A stretch of 64,000 nt of DNA from Leptospira ognonensis. Lineage in GTDB: Bacteria; Spirochaetota; Leptospiria; Leptospirales; Leptospiraceae. Made by a program: the position numbers and the translations under genes. The notes beneath the pieces were generated by a model. That model was not told the origin of the DNA, did no database searches, and saw only the letters and a program-made list of their open reading frames with translations. The first letter of the stretch is position 1. Each line of letters starts with the position of its first letter. The DNA lies in assembly GCF_004770745.1 (NCBI RefSeq), contig NZ_RQGD01000014.1, positions 241,522 through 305,521 on the forward strand, given 5' to 3'. Shown piece after piece: positions 63,495 through 64,000 of this stretch.

Positions 63495-64000
63495 TATCAC
63501 TATCTCCTAAATAAAACTTTTTTGATAATATTAATTTAAAAACGCCGAAAGCATCACTTAGCATCTGTCCCACGGTATAGGCTGCAGGATTTACTGGTTT
63601 AAAAAATGAAACCGGAATTTCGATACATCTCATATGAGATCTTACCATCTCAATCATGAGCTCTACAATATATTTATGGTCATGGATATGAAGCTGAGAC
63701 TTGACTTGATAATAGGATTCTTTCCAGATTGAAAAGAAATGGCAATCAGCGTCTGTGAATCTTGGCTCTTGACCCCACCAAAAAATCTCCACTAATTTTC
63801 CCATTAGCAAATTGACAATGCGGTACATGGGACCCAAATTTGAGCCTTGTTCGATCATCTGCCTGGTCGTTCTTGTACCGATTACCATATCAGAATCTTT
63901 CATATACTCGAGTAACTTTCGATAATCTTTTGAACGAAAGGATCCATCTGGCGAGACAACAACGATAATGTCGCCTGACGCTTGTTCTATGCCTCTACGC
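63487..64000 (-). CDS. Family 2 glycosyltransferase, C-terminal part (cut by window edge)
   Basis: The frame is open to the right edge and gives 170 residues plus one partial codon. The first readable residues, RRGIEQASGDIIVVVSPDGS, are the GT-A metal-binding region (SPDGSF in place of DxD-type motif); then SDMVIGTRTTRQ, and a C-terminal region with AAYTVGQMLSDAFGVFKL follows. The ATG at 63903 inside this frame is not the start. It resembles polyprenol-phosphate glycosyltransferases (GT2 type). It is the upstream member of the leftward glycan operon, overlapping the epimerase gene by eight bases. Confidence 0.8.
   Translation of the reverse strand, partial: RRGIEQASGDIIVVVSPDGSFRSKDYRKLLEYMKDSDMVIGTRTTRQMIEQGSNLGPMYRIVNLLMGKLVEIFWWGQEPRFTDADCHFFSIWKESYYQVKSQLHIHDHKYIVELMIEMVRSHMRCIEIPVSFFKPVNPAAYTVGQMLSDAFGVFKLILSKKFYLGDSDNG

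Noticed and set aside
1..64000. CRISPR arrays, tRNA or rRNA genes, insertion sequences or prophage
   Set aside because: I found no regularly spaced repeats, no tRNA-like cloverleaf sequences, no transposase or integrase frames and no rRNA motifs while reading both strands; a covariance-model search (tRNAscan, Rfam) would be needed to exclude small RNAs.

Overview
The window is AT-rich, densely packed chromosomal DNA from a Gram-negative spirochaete, most probably a Leptospira. The pointers are lipoproteins with relaxed spirochaetal lipoboxes, many cyclase, GGDEF, SpoIIE-phosphatase and PAS-kinase signalling proteins, a PilZ protein of a Leptospira-like type, and short operons whose genes overlap by 4-8 bases. 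Genus assignment is an inference from gene content. I see no rRNA, tRNA, CRISPR array, insertion sequence or prophage.

Left part (1-8.4 kb): a truncated membrane signalling protein, then a compact efflux module. A TetR regulator, co-translated with a tiny DUF1653-like protein, faces a short adaptor lipoprotein and a giant gene that fuses an RND pump to a TolC-like outer-membrane factor. A DUF2141 protein, an SDR enzyme and a small lipoprotein follow. Four 17-bp TGTAG-N7-CTACA-type palindromes, three in the divergent region and one before the DUF2141 gene, tie both transcripts to the TetR protein. From 8.5 to 17 kb come a PilZ protein, a HAD-like protein without its nucleophile, an SDR, and a 1,887-residue kinase/ATPase/GAF/phosphatase/TPR protein.

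Middle (17-30.6 kb): a leftward RsbU-type phosphatase, histidine kinase and receiver operon; a Baeyer-Villiger-type flavin monooxygenase; then a leftward operon of a YheT-like hydrolase, two large paralogous lipoproteins, a diguanylate cyclase and SrkA; then a small lipoprotein and a class III adenylate cyclase. From 30.7 to 39.5 kb lies the complete recC-recB-recD operon. From 39.5 to 44.2 kb, leftward, ppnP leads a PAS histidine kinase, a SulP transporter fused to beta-carbonic anhydrase and a DUF6941-like protein.

Right part (44.4-64 kb): a TetR gene frameshifted in a TC repeat; a thioesterase divergent from a second WHG-type TetR with two 19-bp operators between them; hrpB; a STAS plus zinc-ribbon protein; a FlaA1/WbpM-type sugar dehydratase, sspB and a purine/pyrimidine-type permease in an overlapping operon; htpX behind two perfect hairpins; apt; a membrane protein with an RsbW-like ATPase domain; an HtrA protease followed by a catalytically dead paralogue; and a leftward polysaccharide operon (GT-C, SGNH, GT2, epimerase, GT2) running off the right edge.

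The observations most worth following are the helically phased operator array and RND-OMF fusion, the TC-repeat frameshift in a regulator, the HtrA/pseudo-HtrA pair, the two glycine/threonine-rich lipoproteins, the htpX double hairpin and the SulP-carbonic anhydrase fusion in an operon with a PAS kinase.
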